Below, one piece after another: positions 29,166 through 37,163 of a DNA stretch of 50,457 bases. Under the pieces are notes generated by a model. That model had not been told where the DNA came from. It did no database searches and worked only from the letters and a program-made list of their open reading frames with translations. Source of the DNA: Afipia sp. 64-13 (GTDB taxonomy: Bacteria > Pseudomonadota > Alphaproteobacteria > Rhizobiales > Xanthobacteraceae). The position numbers and the translations under genes are program-made. Location: positions 30,637-81,093 of the forward strand of contig MKUJ01000016.1 in assembly GCA_001897755.1 (NCBI GenBank), read 5' to 3'. Position 1 is the first letter of the stretch; the number at the start of each line of letters is the position of its first letter.

Positions 29166-30763
29166 TACCGGCCCTTACCCTGTTGCGCGCGACGATCCGG
29201 AGCAGCCCCGCTCGAGGCCATCCGGGTGGCGAGATCCGCTGCGATGGTCGCCGCATCGGTGCTTCCCGAGGCGAAGATCACGCCCTCCTTGGCGAGAGCC
29301 TCGGTCTGCGAAACCAGATTCTGCGGATCCTCGTCGGTGCCGCAGATGAAGCAGATGACCGGCAGTTCGCGGCCGTCCTGCGTGGCGGTGGCCTTCGCCG
29401 CGCGAATGGCCGGCGCCAGAACGCTCGCCGGATTTTCGTGGCTGCCATAGCCGAGCACCACATCGAGCACGATGCAGGCAACATCGGGATCCCTGGCTTC
29501 GCGCTGCAGACGGTCGATACGCACGCCATAGTCGATCATCGGATGCGGCCGGCCAACCGTGAACTCGTCACTGCCGAGATCGATCGCGGTATGCTCGACG
29601 CTCGTGTTCTCGTCCTTGAGCTTGAGGTCATAGTTGAGCGGGACGTTGGAATGGGCGCTGATGCCGTGGCGTTGCCAGATGACCTGCGCCTCCGAGCAGA
29701 ACGTGCCGCCCGAATAAAGACCGCGAATGAAGCGCTGCGACGGCTTCAGCCCGGCGGAGATCGCGTCGACCGTCGCGCCGGCGTGCGAAACCTCGCCGGC
29801 CACCTTGGTGCCCTTGGCGAGCGAGACGGCCTTGGCGGCCGCCTCCTGCAATGTCGCGACGCAATGGACGTTATCGCCAGACGCGGCGGGATTGCCGCCG
29901 AGGAAGCAGACCACCACCGGCTTTTTCAGCGACGCGGCCTTGGCCAGCACGCGCTGCTGCACAGCCGGCGCGGGCGGCTTGGAGATGATCGCGATCACCT
30001 TGGTGGCCTTGTCGGCAGCCAGCAGATCGAGTCCCTGCAACATCGTTGCGCCACCGATGTCGTCATACACATCGCGGCTGCCGGTTCCGATGGCATGGGA
30101 AAGCCCCTCGCCGAGGCGATGGACCTGACACATGATCTCTTGCAGGCCGGTGCCGGACGCGCCGACCAGACCCACGCCGCCGCGCCGCACCACATTGGCG
30201 AAGCCGAGCGGCACACCGTTGATCACCGCCGTACCGCAGTCCGGTCCCATGACGAGAAGGTTCTTGCGCTGCGCGACCTTCTTGAGTTCGCGCTCCTGCT
30301 CGATCGGCACGTTATCGCTGAACAGGAGAACGCTGAGACCCTGCCGCAACGCCTTCATCGCTTCGGCCGCGGCATAGGAGCCCGGCACCGAAATCAACGC
30401 CAGATCGGCCTCTTCGGCGCGCGAGACGCCGACCGCGATCGAGCGCGGCGGCAATTCGGCAGCCTGTTCGGACGAGCCCGCCTTGGGCTCCTCGCCCGCG
30501 ATCAGCGAATGAATTTCACGCTCGGCCGCGGCGATCGTTTCATCCGCACCGTCCTCCACGACGATCATGATGTCACTGGGCTGCGCCGCATCCAACTCCG
30601 GCCGCATGAGCTTGGCCTGCGCCAGAAACTCCTTGTTCGCCTTGGTCCCCATCAACAGCGTTGTGCGCTGCACGGACGTCCGCGAGACGACAAGCTGCGA
30701 AATCCTCATCAATGAAACGGAGTCTTTATAGACATTGGCCTTGATGCTGCACTTAACTTTCAT
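29165..30763 (-). CDS. fdrA: FdrA-family acyl-CoA-synthetase-like protein
   Basis: 532 aa. Has the succinyl-CoA-synthetase-like layout of FdrA: an N-terminal segment, then a CoA-binding-like core with LLVMGPDCGTAVINGVPLGF, GLVGASGTGLQE, the conserved LSHAIGTGSRDVYDDIGG (site of the phospho-His loop in succinyl-CoA synthetases) and a C-terminal flavodoxin-like part. FdrA homologues are linked to oxamate/oxalurate carbamoyl transfer in E. coli. It is divergent from the LysR gene and first in its operon; activation by that regulator is likely. Confidence 0.88.
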   Translation of the reverse strand: MKVKCSIKANVYKDSVSLMRISQLVVSRTSVQRTTLLMGTKANKEFLAQAKLMRPELDAAQPSDIMIVVEDGADETIAAAEREIHSLIAGEEPKAGSSEQAAELPPRSIAVGVSRAEEADLALISVPGSYAAAEAMKALRQGLSVLLFSDNVPIEQERELKKVAQRKNLLVMGPDCGTAVINGVPLGFANVVRRGGVGLVGASGTGLQEIMCQVHRLGEGLSHAIGTGSRDVYDDIGGATMLQGLDLLAADKATKVIAIISKPPAPAVQQRVLAKAASLKKPVVVCFLGGNPAASGDNVHCVATLQEAAAKAVSLAKGTKVAGEVSHAGATVDAISAGLKPSQRFIRGLYSGGTFCSEAQVIWQRHGISAHSNVPLNYDLKLKDENTSVEHTAIDLGSDEFTVGRPHPMIDYGVRIDRLQREARDPDVACIVLDVVLGYGSHENPASVLAPAIRAAKATATQDGRELPVICFICGTDEDPQNLVSQTEALAKEGVIFASGSTDAATIAADLATRMASSGAAPDRRAQQGKGR

Positions 30764-30796
30764 CGATCACCCCATATGAGAAAGTCGCGCACGACA

Positions 30797-30916
30797 TCAC
30801 GGCGGTGAAACGAAATCGCCGTCGCCAAGGCATCATCGTCGCTTGATCAGATCACGCGTGTCGTAATCTGCGCGATGTCATTGCAATGCCGTACCCTCAT
30901 TGATTAGAGAATGAGG
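30797..30916. promoter_or_regulatory. Inverted repeats in the fdrA-lysR intergenic region
   Basis: TCAC-GGCG-GTGA (30797-30808) lies 34 bp before fdrA and resembles the TCAC/GTGA dyad upstream of the BMP operon. CCTCATT-N8-AATGAGG (30895-30916) lies 47 bp before lysR. Both are candidate regulator sites; only the dyads themselves are seen directly. Confidence 0.4.
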
Positions 30917-30962
30917 TCACGATGTTGTCTAATACCATTTCTCCATGTAGCGTATTCGTCGC

Positions 30963-31886
30963 ATGAATATAAATTCGCTGGATCTCAACCTTCTCGTGGC
31001 GTTCGTCGCCATCGATCGCGAGCGCAACATCACGCTCGCCGCCGATCGCGTGGGCTTGAGTCAACCGGCGCTGAGCAACGCGCTGGCGCGGCTGCGCAAG
31101 ATTCTGAACGACCCGTTGTTCGTGCGTACCGTGCGCGGCATGGAACCAACGCCTTACGCCGCATCGATCGCGGAGCCGATCCGCAAGGCTTGCGAACTGA
31201 TCGACGGCGCGCTGAAGATCGACGCCAGCTTCGACGCCGCGCGTTCGTCCCGTACCTTCTCGGTCTTCATGACGGATATCGGCGAGGCCGTGATGATGCC
31301 GCGCCTGCTGCGCCATCTACAGACCATCGCGCCGAATGTCGGCATCAACATCGAGTCGATTCCACGTCGCGGCATTCAGGAATCGATGATCTCCGGTGAT
31401 GTCGATCTGGCTGTCGGCCTGTTCGAAGGATTGTCCGGCGGATTCTTCGAGCAGCTTCTCTATCGCGACGAATTCGTTTGTATCGCGAACACCGAACATC
31501 CCACGGTGAAGGACACGCTGTCTCTCCAGCAATTCTCAACCCTGCCGCACGTGGTGGTGTCATCGAGCGGCACCGCGCACGAGGTCGGGATCGAACGGAC
31601 GATCGCCAAGCAGCGCATCAAGCGCCCGGTGGCCATGACGGTCTCCCACTTCCTGACCTTGCCGGTGGTGATCTCCCAGACCGACACGATCGGGACCGTG
31701 CCGCGCAATCTCGCGCTGTCTTTCACCAACCCGACCAACATCAAGTTGCTCAAACCGCCGCTCAAGCTGCCGACGATCGACATCAAGCAGCATTGGCACG
31801 AGCGCTATCATTACGACCCCGCCAACAGGTGGTTGCGAGGCGTCTTTCTCGAACTGTTCCTCGGTCGCAAGCCGCCGAAGACTTAG
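30963..31886 (+). CDS. LysR-family transcriptional regulator
   Basis: 307 aa. N-terminal winged helix-turn-helix (LDLNLLVAFVAIDRERNITLAADRVGLSQPALSNALARL, about residues 6-45, read in parts), then the effector-binding domain. The close pattern is that of the NodD/NahR/PcpR-type subgroup. Position divergent from fdrA suggests it controls the fdrA operon and possibly the ABC-hydrolase operon. The AT-rich AAGTA/TACTT hairpin at 31901-31916 with TTT may end its transcript, weakly supported. Confidence 0.92.
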   Translation: MNINSLDLNLLVAFVAIDRERNITLAADRVGLSQPALSNALARLRKILNDPLFVRTVRGMEPTPYAASIAEPIRKACELIDGALKIDASFDAARSSRTFSVFMTDIGEAVMMPRLLRHLQTIAPNVGINIESIPRRGIQESMISGDVDLAVGLFEGLSGGFFEQLLYRDEFVCIANTEHPTVKDTLSLQQFSTLPHVVVSSSGTAHEVGIERTIAKQRIKRPVAMTVSHFLTLPVVISQTDTIGTVPRNLALSFTNPTNIKLLKPPLKLPTIDIKQHWHERYHYDPANRWLRGVFLELFLGRKPPKT

Positions 31887-31940
31887 CGCGCCACATCAAG
31901 AAGTAAACATTTACTTTTTCGAATATGCGGCGCCGGACCG

Positions 31941-32087
31941 TCAGGCGCGCCGGAGCCCGGCTCGCGACCTGCGCGGCGCGGGCATGGTGTCGTACAAATA
32001 ATTGCAGAAATAATGGCGGCCTGCGTCACGCAGCACGATATCGCGGACACCCGGCAGGCGGCCACAACGAGAACTCTGTTCTGTCAT
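31941..32087 (-). pseudogene. Possible remnant of pyroglutamyl-peptidase I (pcp)
   Basis: A 48-codon frame contains VLRDAGRHYFCNYLYDTM, which resembles the active-site Cys block of pyroglutamyl-peptidase I (pattern DAGxxxCNxxxY), with one extra residue before CN. The rest of the ~215-residue enzyme, including the Glu and His parts of the triad, is missing; the upstream sequence is unrelated and no ribosome site is seen. It may be a decayed 3' fragment or a chance resemblance. The gap 31887-32131 otherwise holds nothing. Confidence 0.3.
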
Positions 32088-32131
32088 AAGGAAAGACAAA
32101 CCCGCATCGCACGGGCCACGCGGCGAGCGCG

Positions 32132-32296
32132 TTATTTCAGGGCGGTGGCGGCCCTTCCGAGCACTGTACTGATGGAGGTGCCGACCCCCTGAATAGCAGC
32201 CACAATGGCCAGGGCGATGCCGCCCAGGACCAGCCCATATTCGACCGCGGTCGCGCCGGACTGATTAGCCAGAAAGCGCAGGACGGACTGCTTCAA
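32132..32296 (-). CDS. Flp/Fap-type pilin (Flp1 component)
   Basis: 54 aa from a TTG at 32296, chosen because GGAGG lies 5 nt upstream and family members begin MKN/MKQ; a longer TTG-started frame reaches 32326. The prepilin motif is ANQSG-ATAVEYGLVLGGIALAIVAAI, with the peptidase site after Gly and the conserved Glu and Tyr. Flp pilins build tight-adherence pili. No tad/cpa genes are in the window, so it is an isolated copy. Confidence 0.88.
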   Translation of the reverse strand: MKQSVLRFLANQSGATAVEYGLVLGGIALAIVAAIQGVGTSISTVLGRAATALK

Positions 32297-32313
32297 GTGG
32301 GCCTCCGAAATTT

Positions 32314-32337
32314 GATGAACCGCCAAGCCGGTTCATC
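32314..32337 (-). other. 9-bp hairpin in the flp leader
   Basis: GATGAACCG (32314-32322) and CGGTTCATC (32329-32337) form a perfect stem with a 6-nt loop, 7 nt before the GGAGG ribosome site. It is followed on the transcript by the flp start, not by a T-tract, so it could protect the RNA or affect initiation. Confidence 0.6.
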
Positions 32338-32459
32338 ACTATAACCTATCGCGCGAACACTAACGCGATACCAATGAACGTCCTGAACGATCCATGAAAA
32401 CCGATCGATAAACACCTATGGCATCGGTATCGGCGAAATGAGTGGAGCGGGTCGGGCCG

Positions 32460-32777
32460 TCAGCGTGGCGCGCCCTGCGCCGGATAAACCTTGACGACCG
32501 CGAACGCGCCGTCCGCCTGCCTCGCCAGATCGCAGCCATAGACCTGTTCGCGTCGCGTGCCGTCGGCATCCGCAGTGCTGAAGGCAACCGTCACCGTCAT
32601 GCTGTCATGCCCTGCGCTCGAGGCGTGCGAGCGCACGGCGAATGACGGCCCGGCCCCGATGGACGATTGGATAGCACGATCGCAGGCCGCCTCGCTGGCT
32701 GTCGGCTGAAAGTAGACGTAGTAGCCGAACACAACGATCGCGAACGCGACGATGACCGAACCGACGAACCGCGCCAT
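32460..32777 (-). CDS. Small membrane-anchored protein of unknown function
   Basis: 105 aa from the ATG at 32777. One N-terminal transmembrane helix (about residues 3-23, FVGSVIVAFAIVVFGYYVYF), then a soluble part with two cysteines (AACDRAIQ, VYGCDLAR) that may form a disulfide, and a beta-rich region (SMTVTVAFSTADADG). I do not recognise the family. Its start overlaps the stop of the preceding gene in TGATG, so the two are translated together. Confidence 0.65.
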   Translation of the reverse strand: MARFVGSVIVAFAIVVFGYYVYFQPTASEAACDRAIQSSIGAGPSFAVRSHASSAGHDSMTVTVAFSTADADGTRREQVYGCDLARQADGAFAVVKVYPAQGAPR

Positions 32778-33055
32778 CAGCGCGCGACGCCCTTTGGCTT
32801 GGCGCTCTTGGCCGCAGGCTCGGTGCGGACATCCGCCCACGGATCGTTACTGGCCTTCGGAACAACGATCTTCCTCTGCGCCTCTTTAGCGGCGCGCTCA
32901 AGGGCCTGACTGCGTTCTTTCTCTTCGGGAGACATCTGTTTTTCCGCGCCGAGCTGAAAGCCTGGAGTGAACTGCGCGCGTGCCGGCACCGTCGCGAGCA
33001 CGAACAGCGCCGCCGCGCCCGTCAGACCGACAAATCGCAAAATTCTTCCACTCAT
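32777..33055 (-). CDS. Small secreted protein of unknown function
   Basis: 92 aa from the ATG at 33055 (MSGRILRFVGLTGAAALF), with a signal peptide cleaved near ARAQF. The mature part (about 64 aa) is charged: MSPEEKERSQALERAAKEAQRK then KASNDPWADVR and a Lys/Ala-rich tail. No known family. It shares a TGATG junction with the membrane protein downstream, so both may act at the envelope. Confidence 0.65.
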   Translation of the reverse strand: MSGRILRFVGLTGAAALFVLATVPARAQFTPGFQLGAEKQMSPEEKERSQALERAAKEAQRKIVVPKASNDPWADVRTEPAAKSAKPKGVAR

Positions 33056-33306
33056 TCCGCCAAACTCCCGTTCAGATGCACCGGATTTATAGCAAAACCG
33101 AACCGCCCACTCCAAGCGGCAAGACCGCCGGAACCGCACCGCGTCGGCGCAAATCCCGTCCGTCAATGCCGCGCTCCGCGACATCTCCAGCCGGCCGGCC
33201 GGCATGGTTAAGCAACATCTAACCGGGTCCTGCGGATTTGCAGACAAACTCCAAGCGATTTTTGAAATCTCTCCGCTAGGTTCCGGCCATCGACGGATGA
33301 TGCGGG

Positions 33307-34566
33307 ATGTTTTCCCCGCACGACATGATGGGGATCAGGGACGTGCTCGAAGCCGTCAAAACCGCAGGAGGCGCGAATGGACATCGCGCCATCGGCGAGG
33401 CGCAGGCGTCATTGCCGCCGCGCGCCGCAACCGATCATGCGCCTGCGCGGCCGCAAATGCTCCGCGATGTTCCGCCGGAGTCCTGGCGGTCCCTCGCCGC
33501 CCGCGCCGCCGAGCCGAACGGCTACAATCTGCCGGACTGGGCGCTGGCGGTGGATGCCTTCTCACGCGGACGGACCGGAAATCGCGCGCTCACCGCCTGG
33601 AACGACAACGGGACCCTGATCGGCCTGATGCCCACGGTGTCGGCATGGCGCGCCTACGGATTGCCGTTGCCCGCGCTCGTCACCGCCGACGTCTATCCGC
33701 CGCTCGGCACGGTGCTGCTCGACCGCGACAAGGCCGATGAAGCCGCCGGCCGCCTGATGCGGCAGGCGCGTGCCGCCGGCGCGCGCGCGCTGATCCTGCG
33801 CGATACCCCGCTCGACGGCCCGGTGACGGCGGCCTTCACACGCGCGATGGCATGGGATGGTTTGCGCCCGCGCGTTCTGCATTCCCACGCACGCGCGTTG
33901 CTCGACGCCACGCGCGACGCCGAAGAACTTCTGCGCGAGGCGCTCGGCGCCAAGAAACTCAAGGAACTGCGGCGCCAGCGCAACCGCCTCGCCGATACCG
34001 GCGATGTGACGTTCACCATCGCCGCGACGCCCGAGAACATCGCCCCCGCCCTCGAAGTGTTCCTGCAACTGGAGGCCAGCGGCTGGAAGGCCCGGCGCGG
34101 CACCGCGCTGATCCAGGACGAAGCTCATCTCGCCTTCATCCGCCGCGCGGTGCACGACATGGCGGCGCGCGGTGAATGCGAAGTGATTTCGCTCTATGCC
34201 GGCGAGACGCCGGTCGCGGCCGCGATCGTACTGCGCCACCTCGACCGCGCCTTCTATTTCAAGCTCGGCGTCGACGAGCGCTTCGCCAAATGCTCGCCCG
34301 GCGTGCTGCTGACGCTCGAACTCACCCGCCACATGTGCGCGGACGAGCGCATCGCCAGCGTGGATTCCACCGCGATGCCCGGCCATCCGATGATCGACCC
34401 GATCTGGCGGGACCGTTTGCCGATCGGCGACGTGCTGATTCCGCTGCGGCGGCGCGACCCGCTGGTCGGCGCGATCCGTCTTGCCCTCAACCTGCGCCGG
34501 CAGATTCGCGAGCCGGCGCGCCGCATCGTTCACACCATCAGAAAAGTCCGGGAGAAGCACTCATGA
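33307..34566 (+). CDS. GNAT-family acetyltransferase (BioF2/CelD-like)
   Basis: About 419 aa. The C-terminal ~240 residues match the Acetyltransf_6/FemAB-like GNAT type: KLKELRRQRNRLADTGD, WKARRGTALIQDEAH, FYFKLGVDERFAKCSPGVLL and the final DRLPIGD block. Family members are found with polysaccharide or cell-surface genes. The start is uncertain, with ATGs at 33307, 33325 and 33328 and no strong ribosome site. Its stop overlaps the next gene by 4 nt (ATGA), so they form an operon. Confidence 0.8.
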   Translation: MFSPHDMMGIRDVLEAVKTAGGANGHRAIGEAQASLPPRAATDHAPARPQMLRDVPPESWRSLAARAAEPNGYNLPDWALAVDAFSRGRTGNRALTAWNDNGTLIGLMPTVSAWRAYGLPLPALVTADVYPPLGTVLLDRDKADEAAGRLMRQARAAGARALILRDTPLDGPVTAAFTRAMAWDGLRPRVLHSHARALLDATRDAEELLREALGAKKLKELRRQRNRLADTGDVTFTIAATPENIAPALEVFLQLEASGWKARRGTALIQDEAHLAFIRRAVHDMAARGECEVISLYAGETPVAAAIVLRHLDRAFYFKLGVDERFAKCSPGVLLTLELTRHMCADERIASVDSTAMPGHPMIDPIWRDRLPIGDVLIPLRRRDPLVGAIRLALNLRRQIREPARRIVHTIRKVREKHS

Positions 34567-35507
34567 ATGCCGCCTCGCAATTCGCACCTGTCATCACCGC
34601 CGACAGGGATGCCTTGACCAAGGACTTTCCGCTGCGTCCGTTCGCGATCCGGCACATGCTGTCCGGCCATCCGCTGCTGACGCTGCCGCGCATCGCGCAG
34701 CTTGCCGCCGAACTGCCGCGCGACCTGATCGAATACAATTCCGGCGCGGCCCAGATCAGCCAGGATCCCGACAAGGTGAAAAGCGTCGATCTCGATCCGG
34801 TCGAGGTGGTGAAGCGCATCGAAACCGCTGGCGCCTGGATGGTGCTCAAGCGCATCGAGAAATCCCCCGAATATCGCGCCATCGTCGAGGACACGCTGCT
34901 CTCGGTCGCCCGCGCCCGCGGCTTCAGCAGCCTCGAAGACGCCGGATTCTCCCAGATCGAGGGCTTCCTGTTCGTGTCGTCGCCGAACTCCACCACGCCG
35001 TTCCACATGGATGCCGAGGACAATTTCTTCGTCCAGATTCACGGTGAGAAATTCTTCCGCATCTACGACAACCAGGACGGCGGCATCGCCGACGCGGCGC
35101 AGGTCGAATACTCGACCACTCGCCATCGCAACGTGAAATACGACGAGAGCTTCCGGCCGCGCGCGGTGGAATTCCACATGTTCGACGGCGACGGCTGCTA
35201 CGTGCCCTATCAGTGGCCGCATTGGGTGCGCACCGCGGGCTCCTATTCGATCTCGATGGCGATCACCTGGAAGACGCCGGAAGTGAAGCGGCTCAACGAC
35301 CTGCATGTCGTCAACGCCATGTTGCGCAGCCTCAAGCTGCCGCAGGCGGCGCCCGGTCTGCATCCGGCATGGGACGGCGTCAAGCTCGCCGCATTCCGCG
35401 CCACCCGCGGCATCGTCGAACCGCTGCGTTCCTCGCAAACCATGCGCCGCGTTCTGCGACGCATCGCGCTCGGCAAGAACGCGAACTACTATCTCAAGAA
35501 GGCGTGA
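34563..35507 (+). CDS. Cupin-like / JmjC-type protein
   Basis: 314 aa. A probable Fe(II)/2-oxoglutarate cupin-like domain: TPFHMDAEDNFFVQIHG contains His-x-Asp, and the WPHWVRTAGSYSISMAI block supplies a second His. An HxD...H site is what this family needs, but no substrate is evident. It begins within the GNAT stop codon, so it is probably a functional partner of that acetyltransferase. Confidence 0.78.
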   Translation: MNAASQFAPVITADRDALTKDFPLRPFAIRHMLSGHPLLTLPRIAQLAAELPRDLIEYNSGAAQISQDPDKVKSVDLDPVEVVKRIETAGAWMVLKRIEKSPEYRAIVEDTLLSVARARGFSSLEDAGFSQIEGFLFVSSPNSTTPFHMDAEDNFFVQIHGEKFFRIYDNQDGGIADAAQVEYSTTRHRNVKYDESFRPRAVEFHMFDGDGCYVPYQWPHWVRTAGSYSISMAITWKTPEVKRLNDLHVVNAMLRSLKLPQAAPGLHPAWDGVKLAAFRATRGIVEPLRSSQTMRRVLRRIALGKNANYYLKKA

Positions 35508-35546
35508 GGCTTCCCGAACGGATTTGGCTTAGACGGAATCAGCAAC

Positions 35547-35676
35547 TCGTCATGCCCGGCTTTATGCCGGGCATGTTCGTTTAACCCGTCATTGCGAGGA
35601 GCGAAGCGACGAAGCAATCCAGTCGATGTCTGTGGCACAAAAAGTCTGGATTGCTTCGCTGCGCTCGCAATGACGA
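35547..35676. repeat. Half R1 and complete R3 repeat
   Basis: 35547-35579 is half of an R1 unit (CGTCATGCCCGGC...GCCGGGCATG). 35586-35676 is the clearest R3 unit: CGTCATTGCGAGGAGCGAAG...GAAGCAATCCAG opposite CTGGATTGCTTC...CTCGCAATGACG, a near-perfect inverted repeat with about 25 bp between. It separates the convergent cupin and FrnE-like genes. Confidence 0.85.
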
Positions 35677-35704
35677 GCCGCTCGCTTAATGTCCGGCAGC
35701 GCGA

Positions 35705-36367
35705 TCAGGCCGAAAGGCTGTCCATCTTCGCCGCGACCTGACGGATCGCCTCCGCGAATTGCGCGGGATCCTGCGCGCCGGAGACCGCATAGGTCCGCGC
35801 CAGCACATAAGTCGGCACGCCGGTGATGCCCATGTCGGAAGCTTCCTTCGCCTGCGCGGACACCACATCGACGTCCTCGTCGCCGGCAAGACGCACGCGA
35901 ATGCGATCGGCATCGAGCCCGACAGCGGCGGCGGCCTGCACCAGGACCTCGGTGTCGGTCAGATCGCCGCCTTCGCGGAAATAGAGATCCATCAGCCGCT
36001 GCTTCATCGCGGCAGCCTTGCCCTCCTCATCCGCCCAATGGATCAGGCGATGGCAATCGAGCGTGTTGGGCTGGCGCTTCATCATGTCCGAATTGTATTG
36101 CAGCCCTTCGGCCGCGGCCGCCTGCGCCACGCGCCCGGCGATATTCTTATAGGCCTCGACCGAGCCGAACTTGGTGGTGAGATACTGTTCGCGCGACATG
36201 CCCTCGCGCGGCACCCACGGATTGAGGAAGAACGGCCGCCAGTGCACCTCGACCGGAACATCCGGCACCAGCGCCAGCGCGGATTCCAGCCGGCGCTTGC
36301 CGATGTAGCACCATGGGCAGACCACGTCGGAGACGACATCGATCTGCAGCGGTGTGGCATTGCTCAT
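35705..36367 (-). CDS. DsbA-family oxidoreductase (FrnE-like)
   Basis: 220 aa. Thioredoxin-fold protein with the CPWC motif (VVCPWCYIGKRRLE) and the cis-Pro loop GITGVPTYVL, matching FrnE/2-hydroxychromene-isomerase-like DsbA proteins. No signal peptide, so it acts in the cytoplasm. Substrate unknown. It follows the SET gene by 76 bp on the same strand. Confidence 0.9.
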   Translation of the reverse strand: MSNATPLQIDVVSDVVCPWCYIGKRRLESALALVPDVPVEVHWRPFFLNPWVPREGMSREQYLTTKFGSVEAYKNIAGRVAQAAAAEGLQYNSDMMKRQPNTLDCHRLIHWADEEGKAAAMKQRLMDLYFREGGDLTDTEVLVQAAAAVGLDADRIRVRLAGDEDVDVVSAQAKEASDMGITGVPTYVLARTYAVSGAQDPAQFAEAIRQVAAKMDSLSA

Positions 36368-36443
36368 GAGACAGCCTCGCGGGGTTTTCCGTCAGATAGG
36401 CGCGACGGCGGCTTCCGGCAAGGCGGTCTTCCCAGCAGGCCCC

Positions 36444-37163
36444 TCAGGAGGCGCGACTCTTGCGGGCCCGGCTTTTCGCGCCGGCAGAGGTCGCGACCGA
36501 CGGGATGCGGCGGGCCTTGGTCTTGGTGACCTGACCGCTGCCACGCGCATGGGCCGCAGCACCCCGCGCAGTCACGCCTTTGGCGGATGTCGTCTTGCCT
36601 TTGGCAACGGACTTGGCGGTGGACTGGGCAGCAGAGGCTTTCTTCGCGACCTTGACCGCCTTCGCTGTCTTGCCTGCGTCCCTGGCGGCCTTCTTCTCGG
36701 CCTTCAGTTTCAGCCGCTGCTTCTCGGCCCGCGCTTCGGCGCGCAGCTTCTTGCGCTTCTTCTCGCAGGAATCGCACTTGCAGCCGATTGGCTTCAGGAA
36801 AATCTTGAAGTAGTCGGTGCCGTAATCGTAGTTGATCTCATCGCCTGGCTCGATGGGCTTGATGGCGCGGATGATGACGCGGCGCTCGCGCGAATTGACG
36901 TCGGATTCCGCGTTCGGCCGGCAGGAATGATTGATATAGCGGGCGATGTTGCGGCGGACCGAACCGTCGATGGTCCAGCGATTGTTGATCTCAAACAGGT
37001 ACTTGTTCTCGACCTCGTCGTCCTCCTTTTTCCGGGAGTCCAGAAGCGGGCCGACATAGCGGATGATCTTGGTGCCCTTCTCGATCCGCTTGGTGGCGAA
37101 CAGGCCGAGCCCGGTCTTGGAGCGTCCGATCCGATAAGGCTTCTTCGAGGAAATGACTGGCAT
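36444..37163 (-). CDS. SET-domain protein lysine methyltransferase with a basic C-terminal tail
   Basis: 239 aa. Residues 1-135 form a SET domain: GLGLFATKRIEKG, RYINHSCRPNAE (75-86, AdoMet/knot motif), GDEINYDYG (107-115), and a post-SET zinc motif with Cys128, Cys130 and Cys133 (CxCxxC). Residues ~135-239 are rich in Lys and Ala, with AKKA- and SAK-type repeats like histone H1 tails or bacterial HupN/H1-like proteins. This suggests a DNA-associated methyltransferase. The target protein is unknown. Confidence 0.88.
   Translation of the reverse strand: MPVISSKKPYRIGRSKTGLGLFATKRIEKGTKIIRYVGPLLDSRKKEDDEVENKYLFEINNRWTIDGSVRRNIARYINHSCRPNAESDVNSRERRVIIRAIKPIEPGDEINYDYGTDYFKIFLKPIGCKCDSCEKKRKKLRAEARAEKQRLKLKAEKKAARDAGKTAKAVKVAKKASAAQSTAKSVAKGKTTSAKGVTARGAAAHARGSGQVTKTKARRIPSVATSAGAKSRARKSRAS

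Noticed and set aside
30764-30962. Cyanate- or nitrogen-type LysR operator identified by name
   Set aside because: Only dyads can be seen; no specific regulator consensus could be matched, so they were listed as candidates only.
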